Source: JANQOH01 sp965243325
GTDB lineage: Bacteria > Pseudomonadota > Alphaproteobacteria > UBA7887
Direction of reading: 5' to 3'
Length of the DNA stretch: 64,000 nt
NCBI GenBank assembly: GCA_965243325.1
Contig: CBDEUQ010000003.1
Span: forward strand, 2,108,001 to 2,172,000
Position numbers and translations under genes: made by a program. How positions within the stretch are numbered: position 1 is the stretch's first letter; each line of letters starts with the position of its first letter. Below are positions 24,361 through 32,989 of this stretch, piece by piece. Under the pieces are notes generated by a model. The model was not told where the DNA came from and searched no databases. It saw nothing but the letters and a program-made list of their open reading frames with translations.

Positions 24361-25566
24361 ATGGCGGAAGCCTATATCTGCGATGCGGTACGGACCCCGA
24401 TCGGGCGCTACGCGGGCGCGCTGTCGGCGGTGCGCACCGACGATCTCGGCGCCGCTCCCGTCAAGGCGCTGATGGCGCGCCACGAGCGCGCCGACTGGGC
24501 CGAGGTCGACGACGTTCTTCTCGGCTGCGCCAACCAGGCGGGCGAGGACAATCGCAACGTCGCGCGCATGGTGTCGCTGCTTGCGGGCCTGCCCGAAACG
24601 GTCCCCGGCGGCACGGTCAACCGGCTTTGCGGCTCGGGACTCGACGCGCTGGGCACCGCGGCCCGGGCGATCCGGACGGGTGAGGCCGACCTGATGATCG
24701 CCGGCGGCGTCGAGAGCATGTCGCGCGCGCCGTTCGTCATGGGCAAGGCGGGAAGCGCCTTTTCCCGCGACGCCCAGGTCTACGACACCACCATCGGCTG
24801 GCGCTTCGTCAATCCGGCGATGAAGGGTCGCTACGGCATCGATTCGATGCCGGAGACGGCGGAGAACGTCGCCGAGGCGTATCAGATATCGCGCGCCGAT
24901 CAGGACGCCTTCGCGCTGCGCAGCCAGCGCCGGGCCGGCGACGCGGCGCGCGAGGGCCGGCTCGCCGAGGAGATCGTTCCGGTCTCCGTCCCGCGGCGCA
25001 AGGGCGAGCCCCTGGTCGTCGAGACCGACGAGCACCCGCGCCCCGACACCACGATGGAGCGCCTCGCCAGGCTGCCGGCGCCGTTTCGCGACGGCGGCAG
25101 CGTCACCGCGGGCAACGCCTCCGGCGTCAACGACGGCGCCTGCGCCCTCGTGGTCGCGTCCGCGGAGGCCGCCCGCCGCCACGGTCTCGAGCCGCGCGCG
25201 CGGGTGGTGGCCATGGCGACCGCGGGCGTCGCGCCGCGCCTCATGGGAGTGGGGCCGGCGCCGGCGACGCGCAAGCTGCTGGCGCGCGCGGGAGTCGACC
25301 TCGGCGACATCGACGTGATCGAGCTCAACGAGGCGTTCGCAGCGCAGGCGCTCGCGGTGCTGCGCGACCTCGGCCTCGCCGACGACGCCGAGCACGTCAA
25401 TCCCAACGGCGGCGCCATCGCGCTCGGCCATCCGCTCGGCATGAGCGGCGCCCGGCTGGCGACGACCGCGACGTACGAGCTGGCCCGCCGCGGCGGACGC
25501 TACGCCCTCTGCACCATGTGCATCGGCGTCGGCCAGGGCATCGCCGCACTGATCGAGCGCGTCTGA
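24361..25566 (+). CDS. Thiolase (acetyl-CoA acetyltransferase / 3-oxoadipyl-CoA thiolase-like)
   Basis: This protein has 401 residues from ATG 24361, with GGAGGGAG 8 bp upstream. The thiolase active sites are complete: the nucleophilic Cys in NRLCGSGLDALGTAAR (about 90), GGVESMSRAPFVM, the His in NPNGGAIALGHPLGMSGAR (about 350), and the second Cys in CTMCIGVGQG (about 385). It catalyses Claisen cleavage or condensation of 3-oxoacyl-CoA. The DTTIGWRFVNPAMKGRYG insert is of the PcaF/PaaJ (3-oxoadipyl-CoA) sort, but substrate choice is inference. It ends 7 bp before the CBS-domain gene, so the two may be co-transcribed. Confidence 0.92.
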   Translation: MAEAYICDAVRTPIGRYAGALSAVRTDDLGAAPVKALMARHERADWAEVDDVLLGCANQAGEDNRNVARMVSLLAGLPETVPGGTVNRLCGSGLDALGTAARAIRTGEADLMIAGGVESMSRAPFVMGKAGSAFSRDAQVYDTTIGWRFVNPAMKGRYGIDSMPETAENVAEAYQISRADQDAFALRSQRRAGDAAREGRLAEEIVPVSVPRRKGEPLVVETDEHPRPDTTMERLARLPAPFRDGGSVTAGNASGVNDGACALVVASAEAARRHGLEPRARVVAMATAGVAPRLMGVGPAPATRKLLARAGVDLGDIDVIELNEAFAAQALAVLRDLGLADDAEHVNPNGGAIALGHPLGMSGARLATTATYELARRGGRYALCTMCIGVGQGIAALIERV

Positions 25567-25573
25567 TCGCGGC

Positions 25574-27007
25574 GTGCCGTCGCAGACGGCGATCTTCACG
25601 CGCCTCGTGCGCGACTGCATGAGCGCACCGCCGCCGACGGTGGCGGCGGACGCGCCGTGCGGCGACGCGGTCGCTGCGATGGCCGGCGCCACCTGCGCCG
25701 TCGTCACGGAGGGCGGCCGGGCGGTCGGGATCGTCACCGAGCAGGACGTGGTCCGCCGCATCGCCTTCCGCATGGACGCGGCGCGGCCGGTCGTCGAGGC
25801 GATGACCGCGCCGCTGCGGGCGGTGCGCGCGACCGACCGACTGTACCCCGCCATCGCCGAGATGCGGCGGCACCGGCTCCGCCACCTTCCGGTGGTCGAC
25901 GCGGCGGCGCGCCCCGTCGGCACGATCGCGCTCGACGCCGCGCTCGCCGGCGGCGCGGCGCAGATGGTCGATCAGGTCGACCGCCTGGCGCACGCCGACA
26001 CCATCGCCGGAATGGCGCGCGTCAAGGCGGCGCAGGTCGCGGTGGCGGAGCAGCTGTTCGCCGACGGCGTAGCGGCGCCCGAGGTGCTCGGGTTCGTCAG
26101 CACGATCAACGCCGACCTGCACGGCCGCGTCGCGGCGCTGTGCCTGCGCGAGATGGCGCCGGACTTCGGCGCGGCGCCGGTGCCGTTCGCGCTGATCGTC
26201 ATGGGCTCGGGGGGCCGCGGCGAAAGCGCCGTCGGCGCCGACCAGGACAATGGAGCGATTCTCGCCGACTACGACGACGCCGACCACGAGGCGACGGACC
26301 GCTGGTTCACGGCCTTCGCCGAACGTCTGAACGAAGGGCTGGACGCCGTCGGCCTGCCGCTCTGTCGCGGCGGCGTCATGGCGCGCAATCCGCTGTGGCG
26401 GAAGTCGCTCGCGCAGTGGCGCGGCCAGATCGACCACTGGTTCGCGCGCGCGACCGATACGGCGGTCGGTCTCGGCTCCACGTTCATGGACTTCCGCCCC
26501 GTGTACGGCGATGCGGCGCTCGCCGCGCGGTTGCGCGAGCACGCGACCGCCCGCGCGGCGCGGTCGAAAGCCTGGCTCGCGGCAACGTGCGCGCTGCAGC
26601 GCGGGCGCCCCACGGCGCTGGGCTGGTTCGGGCGCATCCGCCGCCGCGACGGCGGCGCGCTCGACCTGAAGTACGACGCGCTGCTGCCGCTCGTCGAGGC
26701 GGCGCGCCTGTGGAGCCTCGTCCACGGCATCGCCGTGACCGGCACCGGGGAACGCCTCGACGCGCTCGCCGCCGCCGGGTCGCTCGACCGGGACGAGCAC
26801 GATGCCCTGGGCGCCGCCTTCGCGCTCTTCGCCGAGCTCGTGCTCCGCCGGCAGATCGACGACGTCCGCGCCGGCCGGCCCGTCGCCTACGCGTTCGATC
26901 CCGACGGCCTCACGGCGCGCCGGCGGGCCGCGTTCGTCGACGCGCTGCGCGCCGTCGAGGGGCTGCGCGACCGCGTGCAGGACGTCTTCTCCGCCGACTT
27001 GTTCTGA
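25574..27007 (+). CDS. CBS-domain protein with DUF294 nucleotidyltransferase-like domain
   Basis: This protein has 477 residues from GTG 25574. The N-terminal CBS pair occupies about 12-125 (GIVTEQDVVRRIAFRMD, then MRRHRLRHLPVVDAAARPVG). A linker precedes a nucleotidyltransferase-like domain with GSGGRGESAVGADQDNGAIL (about 213-232), the GSGGRGE.....D.D signature of GlnD/GlnE-like enzymes. The C-terminal helical domain is DUF294_C. Such proteins probably sense adenylate nucleotides and transfer a nucleotidyl group; targets are unknown. The stop codon overlaps the ATG of the exonuclease gene (TGATG), the common cassette in proteobacteria where it often sits with acetate/solute transport genes. 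Confidence 0.88.
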   Translation: MPSQTAIFTRLVRDCMSAPPPTVAADAPCGDAVAAMAGATCAVVTEGGRAVGIVTEQDVVRRIAFRMDAARPVVEAMTAPLRAVRATDRLYPAIAEMRRHRLRHLPVVDAAARPVGTIALDAALAGGAAQMVDQVDRLAHADTIAGMARVKAAQVAVAEQLFADGVAAPEVLGFVSTINADLHGRVAALCLREMAPDFGAAPVPFALIVMGSGGRGESAVGADQDNGAILADYDDADHEATDRWFTAFAERLNEGLDAVGLPLCRGGVMARNPLWRKSLAQWRGQIDHWFARATDTAVGLGSTFMDFRPVYGDAALAARLREHATARAARSKAWLAATCALQRGRPTALGWFGRIRRRDGGALDLKYDALLPLVEAARLWSLVHGIAVTGTGERLDALAAAGSLDRDEHDALGAAFALFAELVLRRQIDDVRAGRPVAYAFDPDGLTARRRAAFVDALRAVEGLRDRVQDVFSADLF

Positions 27008-27684
27008 TGGCACCGTGGCCTTTCTCCCGCTCCCGGGAGCCGGCGCCGACCCCCTTCGACGACGTGGCGCTCGCGGCCCTGCCGGCGGTGGCGCTCGACT
27101 TCGAGACCACCGGCCTCGACACGCGCGTCGACCGCGTGATCGCGATCGGCGCGGTGCGCATGACCGGCGGCGCCGTCGACGCCGGCGCGCCGCTCGACCG
27201 CCTCGTCGACCCCGGCCGGCCGATTCCGCGGGCGGCGACGGCGATCCACGGGATCGCCGACTCCGCGGTCGTCGGCGCTCCCCGTTTCGGCGCGCTCTGG
27301 GGCGAGATCGCCGACTATATCGGCGCGCGCGCCGCGGTCGGGCACAACGTCGCGTTCGACATGGCCATGCTGCGCGCCGAGGTCCGCTATCTCGGCCGCG
27401 CGTGGACGGCCCCGCCGACGCTCGACCTCGTGCGCCTTGCCGCGGCGCTGGAGCCGCGGGCGCGCGACCTGACGCTGGAGGGAACCGCCGCCCGCTGGGG
27501 CGTGCCGGTGACGGGACGGCATACGGCGCTCGGCGACGCCCGCGCGGCGGCCGGCCTGTGGGCCGCGGCCATCGCGCGGCTCGCCGACGCGGGCGTCGTC
27601 CGCTTCGGCGAAGCGCGGCGCTACGAGCGCCGCGCCCGTGCCGTCGTCGCCGAGCAGCGCCGCCTGGGGTGGGAGGCGTCGTGA
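27007..27684 (+). CDS. DnaQ-like 3'-5' exonuclease
   Basis: This protein has 225 residues from ATG 27007. Exo I is ALDFETTGLDTR (about 30-41) with catalytic Asp and Glu. Exo II is VGHNVAFDMAMLRAE (about 114-128), and Exo III is GRHTALGDARAAAGLWAA (about 174-190), giving the DEDDh set. It is related to DNA polymerase III epsilon/PolC exonuclease. The translational overlap with the preceding CBS/nucleotidyltransferase gene makes an operon of two. Whether it proofreads or degrades a signal nucleotide or RNA is unknown. Confidence 0.9.
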   Translation: MAPWPFSRSREPAPTPFDDVALAALPAVALDFETTGLDTRVDRVIAIGAVRMTGGAVDAGAPLDRLVDPGRPIPRAATAIHGIADSAVVGAPRFGALWGEIADYIGARAAVGHNVAFDMAMLRAEVRYLGRAWTAPPTLDLVRLAAALEPRARDLTLEGTAARWGVPVTGRHTALGDARAAAGLWAAAIARLADAGVVRFGEARRYERRARAVVAEQRRLGWEAS

Positions 27685-27712
27685 GCGCGGCGGCGGGGCG
27701 GCCGCCGCGGCC

Positions 27713-28027
27713 TCAGGCCGGGGTCAGGACGTGGACCGCGCGTTCGGCGATCATGTCCCGCGTCTTCGCCGCGTACGCCTTCATGTGCGCCGACCGCGCG
27801 TGCGCCCCGAGCGCGTCCAGGCTCGCCCACTTCTCGACCACCACGAAGGTGTCGTCGCCGAAGCGGGTCTGCAGCGGCCCGACGCCGTCGGCGTCCACCG
27901 TCGCCGTGTACTCGATGCAGCCGTCTTCCGCGAGCACCGCGGGCACGTTGGCGCGAAAGGCTTCCAGCACCGCCTCCCGCTGACCCGATTTGGCGGTGAT
28001 GACGGCGACGACATGGACGGTCGACAT
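27713..28027 (-). CDS. Putative quinol monooxygenase (ABM family)
   Basis: This is a 104-residue ferredoxin-like dimer subunit of the antibiotic-biosynthesis-monooxygenase family (YgiN type). The start is VHVVAVITAKSGQREAVLEA. Then come GCIEYTATVD and FVVVEKWASLDALGAHARSAHM, with the characteristic paired EKW..LDAL..H motif. Size and pattern are normal. It converges with the exonuclease gene and lies 37 bp downstream of the TRAP binding-protein gene start-to-stop direction on the same strand, possibly co-transcribed after it. The oxidised substrate is unknown. Confidence 0.85.
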   Translation of the reverse strand: MSTVHVVAVITAKSGQREAVLEAFRANVPAVLAEDGCIEYTATVDADGVGPLQTRFGDDTFVVVEKWASLDALGAHARSAHMKAYAAKTRDMIAERAVHVLTPA

Positions 28028-28063
28028 GGGGTTCTCCTCGGTTTCCGCGGCGGATGCGGGCGC

Positions 28064-29131
28064 TCAGGCGCCGCGCAGGGACATGTAGCCCAACTCGGTG
28101 AGCGGAGCGAGCGCGATCATCTTGCGGCGGAAACCGGCCCAGCTATCGTACACCCGCCGCGTGAAGGCGTCGCCGTCCGCCGTGTCGGCCACCACCTCGG
28201 CCGAGGCGGACATCATCGCCGCGAACACGTCGGGCGGAAAGCGGCGGATGTCGATGCCGTGCCGATCCGTCAGCACCGCCAGCGACTCGCCGTTGCCCAC
28301 GGTCATCTCGGCCAGCATGCGGAAGGCCTCGTCGCCGGCGGCGCGTTCGACGATGCGTTGCAGGTCCGCCGGCAGCGAATCGAACGCCTGGCGGTTGACG
28401 GTCAGCGACAGCGCCGGTCCCGGCTCGTGCACGCCCGGCGCGTAGTAGTATTTCGCCACCTTGTGGAAGCCGAACGCGAGGTCGTTGTACGGCGCGATCC
28501 ACTCGGCCGCGTCGATGGCGCCGGTCTGCAGCGCCGGCAGGATCTCGGCGCCGGGTAAGTTGACGGTGACGGCGCCGAGGCGGTTGAGCACTTCCCCGCC
28601 CAACCCCGGAATGCGCATGCGCAGTCCCTTGAAGTCGGCGACGCTGCGGATCTCCTTCTGGAACCAGCCGCCCACGTTCGACCCGCCGGTGCCGGAGAGG
28701 AAGCCGCGGACGCCGAAGTCGGCGTAGAGCTCGTCCCACAGCGCCTGGCCGCCGCCGAAGTAGATCCACGCCGCGTGCTCCTGGGCGGTGAGTCCGCCGG
28801 GCACCGAGCAAAAGAACGGCATGGCCGCGTGCTTGGCGATCCAGTAGTAGGGCGGGTCGTGGCCGAGCTCGGCGGTGCCTTCGCGCACGGCGTCGAAAAC
28901 CTCGAAGGCGGGAACCAGCTCGCCGGCGCCGTAGACCTTGACCTCGAGCCGCCCGTCCGACATTTCCGTGATCGAACGCGCGAGGCGTTCCGAACCCGTG
29001 CCGAGCGCCGGGAAATTCTTCGGCCAGCCGGTGACCATCTTCCAGCGTATCGGCGCCGCCGCGACCGCCGGCGCCGCCACGCCCGCCGCCGCGCCTGCCG
29101 CCGCGCCCTTGAGAAACGCGCGTCGCTTCAT
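28064..29131 (-). CDS. TRAP-type substrate-binding protein (DctP family), Tat signal
   Basis: This protein has 355 residues from ATG 29131, preceded by AAGGAGGAGCG. The N-terminus MKRRAFLKGAAAGAAAG contains a twin-arginine motif and an Ala-rich h-region ending near APAVAAA, so it is exported folded. The mature part matches DctP periplasmic receptors for C4-dicarboxylates, keto acids or related carboxylates (GTGSERLARSITEMSDG near residue 45, then FKGLRMRIPGLGGEVLNRLG with the carboxylate-clamping Arg). No DctQ or DctM membrane subunits are adjacent. They must be encoded elsewhere. Confidence 0.88.
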   Translation of the reverse strand: MKRRAFLKGAAAGAAAGVAAPAVAAAPIRWKMVTGWPKNFPALGTGSERLARSITEMSDGRLEVKVYGAGELVPAFEVFDAVREGTAELGHDPPYYWIAKHAAMPFFCSVPGGLTAQEHAAWIYFGGGQALWDELYADFGVRGFLSGTGGSNVGGWFQKEIRSVADFKGLRMRIPGLGGEVLNRLGAVTVNLPGAEILPALQTGAIDAAEWIAPYNDLAFGFHKVAKYYYAPGVHEPGPALSLTVNRQAFDSLPADLQRIVERAAGDEAFRMLAEMTVGNGESLAVLTDRHGIDIRRFPPDVFAAMMSASAEVVADTADGDAFTRRVYDSWAGFRRKMIALAPLTELGYMSLRGA

Positions 29132-29295
29132 CGGTCGCTCCTCCTTGACGTCCGCGCGAACCCTAGCACATCCGACCGCGGCCGCCGGGCGGTGCGCTGT
29201 CCGGACCACCGCCGCGGCAGGCGCAAGGACGCGCTTGGCGCGGCGCGAGATCGGGCGTACCCTTGCCGGGCGGGCGAACCATAGGGAGATCCGGC

Positions 29296-29775
29296 ATGTC
29301 GGCGGCCAGGCGCATCGAACTCGCTCCGGCGTGGTTTCTCGCCGGCCTTCTCGCCGCGGCGGCGGCCGGCGGCCCGGCCCAGGCCGACTGCTTCTCGCTG
29401 TCGGTGGGCACGACCACGATCCACAACTGCGACGGCAAGGTCGTCACCTCGCAGACGGTTGGCACGACGACCGTTCACAATTACGACGGCGAGATCGGCG
29501 TGTCCCAGACGGTCGGCGACACCACCGTACACAGCATCGACGGCAAGCTCGCCACGTCGCAGACCGTGGGCAACACCACGGTTCACAGCATCGACGGCAA
29601 GATCGTCACCTCGCAGCAGGTCGGCGACACCACGGTTCACAACGTCGACGGCAAGATCGTCACGTCGCAGACCGTCGGCGCCGTCACCGTTCACAATTTC
29701 GACGGCAAGGTCGGATTCTCGCAGAAGGTCGGCAACGTCGTCGTCCATAGCGGCCCGCTGTTCTCCGACCGCTGA
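29296..29775 (+). CDS. Secreted 18-residue-repeat protein, possible beta-solenoid
   Basis: This protein has 159 residues from ATG 29296. The signal peptide is about 1-30 (APAWFLAGLLAAAAAGG, cleaved after AQA). The mature protein is six copies of an 18-residue unit VGxTTVHNxDGKxxTSQT plus a partial seventh. Units differ at two to five positions, so they are old or selected for shape. Gly, Asp and Ser/Thr at fixed places fit a beta-solenoid or short-rung beta-strand coil. Similar TTxHN/DGK repeats occur in secreted proteins of unknown role. It is divergent from the DctP gene and transcribed alone. Confidence 0.8.
   Translation: MSAARRIELAPAWFLAGLLAAAAAGGPAQADCFSLSVGTTTIHNCDGKVVTSQTVGTTTVHNYDGEIGVSQTVGDTTVHSIDGKLATSQTVGNTTVHSIDGKIVTSQQVGDTTVHNVDGKIVTSQTVGAVTVHNFDGKVGFSQKVGNVVVHSGPLFSDR
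29404..29727 (+). repeat. Six tandem 54-bp coding repeats
   Basis: Each 54-bp unit encodes VGxTTVHN.DGK..TSQT. The six full units span exactly 324 bp with no spacer, and a partial unit continues to about 29757. The codon-level differences between units are mostly synonymous or at the variable positions 3, 9, 13 and 14 of the unit. Confidence 0.85.
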
Positions 29776-29912
29776 CGGCGACCGCCGCCGATCCGCCGGC
29801 GGGGCACCGCGCCCGCCGCCGCGCGATACGCACGCTTCGGGCAGCGGACTGCACGGCGATCGGTCTCACCGGTTGCGCCGTATCCCGTGCCGCCTGATCG
29901 GTCTTGCCGGGG

Positions 29913-31016
29913 TCACTCGGCCCCGATCCACGCGAAGCCGTAGTCGTTATCGAGCTGACGATACATGCTGTGGACGTGATCCGTGGTGCCGTTGCCGTCT
30001 TGCGAGGCGTATTCGAGCACCAGGGACGGGCCGGTCACGCGGAAATATACCGCGCCCGAGGCGTCCTGGCCTCCCCACCATCCGAAGTACGTGTCCTCGA
30101 GATCCGCCACCACGGTCTTCTTCTTGTCGGCATAGTCGTCGTCGCTCATAAAACCCAGGCGGGCCTCGATAACGTCCAGGAGCAGCGTTCTCTGCATGGC
30201 CGTGAGGTCGCTGCCCTTGATGCCTTCCCGCGCGACCGTCGCGCCGTGCTTCCCCGGCCCGAGCAGGAGGTCGATGGGCTTCGCGGCGCGAACGGCACGT
30301 TCTCGCTGGTCGTCCGTGAGGCTGTCCATGAACGCCTGCGCCGCCGCGGTCTCCCTCTCCGTGATGAAGACGTCGTCGCCGTCGAGATGGAAACGCAGCG
30401 GTCCACCGCCGGTCAGCATCGGGGAAAAGGACACGTTCGGTCCGAATACCGTGGCATTCACCGCGAGATGATGCCCGCCGAACTGGAACATCCAGGGCTC
30501 CGTGGTGGACGGTTCGCCGAGGAAGGCGACGTAATAGTATTCGCTGCCGAACTTCATCCTGCCGGACCTGCTCCGCGAGGCCTGCATGTCCGCGGCGGCC
30601 AGTTGATGGGTGATGTTTCTCACCCCGTCTTTGCTCAGAAGTTCCGCCAGGAGCCCGTCGAGGGCCGCCCGTTGCGATTCGGAGAGGGCGCGGAGCTTTA
30701 CGCCGCCGCGCGGGGCCAGGCCCTCGGGCAGGTTGGACCAGTTCGAACGCTGCGCGTTGTCGGTAAACCGATAGGTCGCCGCTTGCCTCTGGCCGTCGTC
30801 CAGCGAGTCCAGAAAGACCCGGCCGGCCGCCACGATCGCCGCGGTCTTCTGGTCCGCCGGAGGCACGTCGTAGGCGTCCCGGAGCTTCATCTCCACAGGC
30901 GCGGCAGCCGCTCCGAAAAAGAGCCGCCCCGCAATATCCGGGCGAAATGACAGGACGACAAAAATCGCGGCGACGACGATCACGGTACCCAGAAGATAGA
31001 TCCGCACACGCCTCAT
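29913..31016 (-). CDS. DUF3500-family exported protein
   Basis: This protein has 367 residues from ATG 31016. A single N-terminal hydrophobic segment (YLLGTVIVVAAIFVVLSF, about 7-25) is an uncleaved anchor or signal. The body has DUF3500 features: RVFLDSLDDGQRQAATYRF (about 66), the second repeat-like AQAFMDSLTDDQRERAV (about 220), WMFQFGGHHLAVNATVFG (about 172) and FGWWGGQDASGAVYFRV near the C-terminus. The family is widespread and poorly characterised. The duplicated FLDSL..QR blocks are visible here. The protein likely acts outside the cytoplasmic membrane. Confidence 0.8.
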   Translation of the reverse strand: MRRVRIYLLGTVIVVAAIFVVLSFRPDIAGRLFFGAAAAPVEMKLRDAYDVPPADQKTAAIVAAGRVFLDSLDDGQRQAATYRFTDNAQRSNWSNLPEGLAPRGGVKLRALSESQRAALDGLLAELLSKDGVRNITHQLAAADMQASRSRSGRMKFGSEYYYVAFLGEPSTTEPWMFQFGGHHLAVNATVFGPNVSFSPMLTGGGPLRFHLDGDDVFITERETAAAQAFMDSLTDDQRERAVRAAKPIDLLLGPGKHGATVAREGIKGSDLTAMQRTLLLDVIEARLGFMSDDDYADKKKTVVADLEDTYFGWWGGQDASGAVYFRVTGPSLVLEYASQDGNGTTDHVHSMYRQLDNDYGFAWIGAE

Positions 31017-31303
31017 GGGTCCTGTCTCCGGGATTGCATCCGTCCTTCCTCGGCGGTCTTGTTCGGTGTCGCGTCATCGCGACGAACGTGCCGGTCGGTT
31101 GTGGACGCCCGCTGGCATTCGGGCAGCCGCCGCGCGCCGCGATCCGGAACCTCCATCGGTGATTCGCGCGCGACGGCCCGTCGCCTGTGCGCCCCGGCAA
31201 CGCCCGCTTCCGCGCCTCCTCGCCGGACCGAGCGTGTCCCGAACCGGTCTTCGCGTCAATCGGGCTCAGGAACCGGGCCTGGCCTCGCACCGGTGCGGGC
31301 GGC

Positions 31304-31518
31304 GCCCTCGCCAGACGCGGGATCACACCCTGCATCCCCGGCCGCGCCAGGCGCGAGAAACCCGCTAGGACACCGAACTCTACAAGCAGCGGAACCTCAT
31401 CGAACGCATGTTCGGAAGGCTCAAGGACTGGCGCCGCATCGCCAACCGCTACGACCGATGCGCGCACACCTTCTTCAGCGCCATCTGCATCGCTGCAACC
31501 GTCATTGTCTGGTTATGA
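31304..31518 (+). pseudogene. IS5-family (IS427-like) transposase C-terminal relic
   Basis: The stretch 31304-31360 reads ALARRGITPCIPGRARREKP. After a frameshift with an in-frame TAG at 31366, the frame from 31369 reads DTELYKQRNLIERMFGRLKD, then WRRIANRYDRCAHTFFSAIC and ends at TGA 31518. These are the last two conserved blocks of IS5-group transposases, including the E of the DDE triad (NLIERMFGRLKDW). The upstream two thirds are missing. The 287 bp before it (31017-31303) show no gene. Confidence 0.85.
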
Positions 31519-31620
31519 GTCCTGAGCCTAATGTGAGTGAATCCAGTTCCCCAATCGCTTCCCGCTCCCTGATCTATGCGCAATACTTGAGGCCGGATAA
31601 TGTCAGATATGGCGCTCCAA

Positions 31621-31965
31621 TCAGTTGCCACGCCGACCCCGGCTCCGTATTCGGACCAGCGTATGGTCTCCAGGATCAGTCGAACGAATCGCATCAACAA
31701 TGGAATCGGTACCCTCGATCAGTGCAGGGATTCGGTTGTCGTCCACAGAAACTATGGCGATAGCAGATTGCCGTTGTTGATCAGCCATGCGCAAATCGGT
31801 TGTAACTATCACCGTGAAATCAGATAGCGCGGCTTGTTGGAGCAATTCGTTATCGTGCAGCGTGTCCCACCCGTGGTGGCGAACGGTATGCACTTCGCAG
31901 CAAAGCTTTCGTTCAAGGACGGAGCGAATACGTTTGGATACGCCCTGATCAAGAAGCACCTTCAT
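31621..31965 (-). CDS. DUF5615 PIN-like toxin
   Basis: This is a 114-residue protein from ATG 31965, which overlaps the antitoxin stop by 4 bp (ATGA). The start MKVLLDQGVSKRIRSVLERK has the acidic residue typical of PIN-like DUF5615 proteins (LLDQGVS/LLDENLS). Middle motifs are EVHTVRHHGWDTLHDNELL and SDFTVIVTTDLRMADQQ. The second acidic site is TTDLRM, where PIN proteins have TxD. The family is the toxin half of DUF433/DUF5615 modules and may act as an RNase, which is not proven for this group. A longer upstream extension is rejected because it overlaps the antitoxin gene. Confidence 0.82.
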   Translation of the reverse strand: MKVLLDQGVSKRIRSVLERKLCCEVHTVRHHGWDTLHDNELLQQAALSDFTVIVTTDLRMADQQRQSAIAIVSVDDNRIPALIEGTDSIVDAIRSTDPGDHTLVRIRSRGRRGN

Positions 31966-32177
31966 GGAAGCGTGGTCAGATCGGCCACGCCACGACCATG
32001 TTTCAGAACCGTCTCCGCAGCATCTCGCTCGACGTCGAACTCGCTGATGAAATCGTCCAATGGAACGCCGTCGTCTATCCAATCGAACAGGTGACTAACC
32101 GGGATGCGGGTTCCACGGAAACATGGCGCGCCACTCATCCGCGCAGGGTCTATCCATACAGCATCCCGTAGCTGCAT
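31962..32177 (-). CDS. DUF433 antitoxin
   Basis: This protein has 71 residues from ATG 32177, with GGAG upstream; an ATG at 32207 gives 81 residues. The DUF433 signature is clear: VWIDPARMSGAPCFRGTRIP then VSHLFDWIDDGVPLDDFISE. This family supplies the antitoxin of DUF433/DUF5615 pairs and binds DNA as a small helical protein. It precedes the toxin with a 4-bp ATGA overlap, as in typical type II modules. The cassette lies between two IS relics and the duplicated nnrU segment. Confidence 0.85.
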   Translation of the reverse strand: MQLRDAVWIDPARMSGAPCFRGTRIPVSHLFDWIDDGVPLDDFISEFDVERDAAETVLKHGRGVADLTTLP

Positions 32178-32732
32178 GGGAGCTCCACCTTTGTGGAATG
32201 TCTTCATTCAAGCACCTTGCGCATCATAGGGCGATGGTGTTCTCGGCGTTGCGCCATTTCCGGCACGGGCGCGCGATGCACTCCTTCGCATCTTCCCTGG
32301 TCAACCCGTCCGTCGGCCCGTCCACGCGGAAGCGCCCTTCTCCCAGCTCGAGGCGACCTTCCAATGATCTCAGCATCAACGGCTCGCGTATGAAAGTGCA
32401 TTGTCTCCGACAAATGGGCAAAGAGTCTAGCACACAAGCCGCTCGACGGGGTGATTTCAAGCAATCTAACTGCGAAGGCGCGCAAGACGACAGCCACGCT
32501 ACGTCGTCTTCTAGGCCACCACCAGCCAAGTGCTGAGCCTGGTCGCTTAGCCGCTCGATATCCCCTTCTGCCGTCGCCAACAACGCTGCCGACATCCGCC
32601 CGCTGCGCCACCGACGCGTCCCGGTCTCCGTCGACGCGCCTTTCTCCATCGAGAGGAGAGGCCTGGTCGTGAACGGGGCGGTGGACGGGCGTCCCTCGCC
32701 CGCATGACGACCCCGCCAGGAAGGACATGACG
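32178..32732. other. Gene-poor stretch in the island
   Basis: No gene is supported with confidence. A minus-strand ORF at 32224-32376 gives 50 residues (MLRSLEGRLELGEGRFRVDG then TDGLTREDAKEC) without recognised homologues, and may be a fragment. The remainder (32377-32732) has stop-dense frames and no visible repeats or RNA. Confidence 0.3.
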
Positions 32733-32989
32733 ATGACCGACACGCACATCGAGGCGCGGCGCAAGCGCGAGCCCGCGCCCGAGCACAGCCAGTACGCGTC
32801 CTGCCTTGAGGAGCGCCGCGCCGATGACCGCGCCCGCTACGCGGCAGGCAAGGCCGCGGGGAAGCTCTACGGCAGGCGCAAGGTCGAGAGACCAGGCGCC
32901 GGCCGAGGGGGCGCCGCAAGTATGGCGAGCGCAGCGCCGCCGGGCTCTGCACCAAGTGCGGCACGAAAACCTTCGACGACAAGTCCTGA
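32733..32989 (+). pseudogene. Frameshifted small zinc-ribbon protein
   Basis: From ATG 32733 (AAGGA 8 bp upstream) the frame reads TDTHIEARRKREPAPEHSQY then ERRADDRARYAAGKAAGKLY. A shift to another frame near 32890 gives RRKYGERSAAGLCTKCGTKT, ending at TGA 32989. CTKCG is one knuckle of a zinc ribbon, and YASC earlier could provide another Cys. Similar small basic zinc proteins occur in mobile regions. At least one frameshift separates the halves, so the gene is broken or the frame was misread. Confidence 0.4.
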
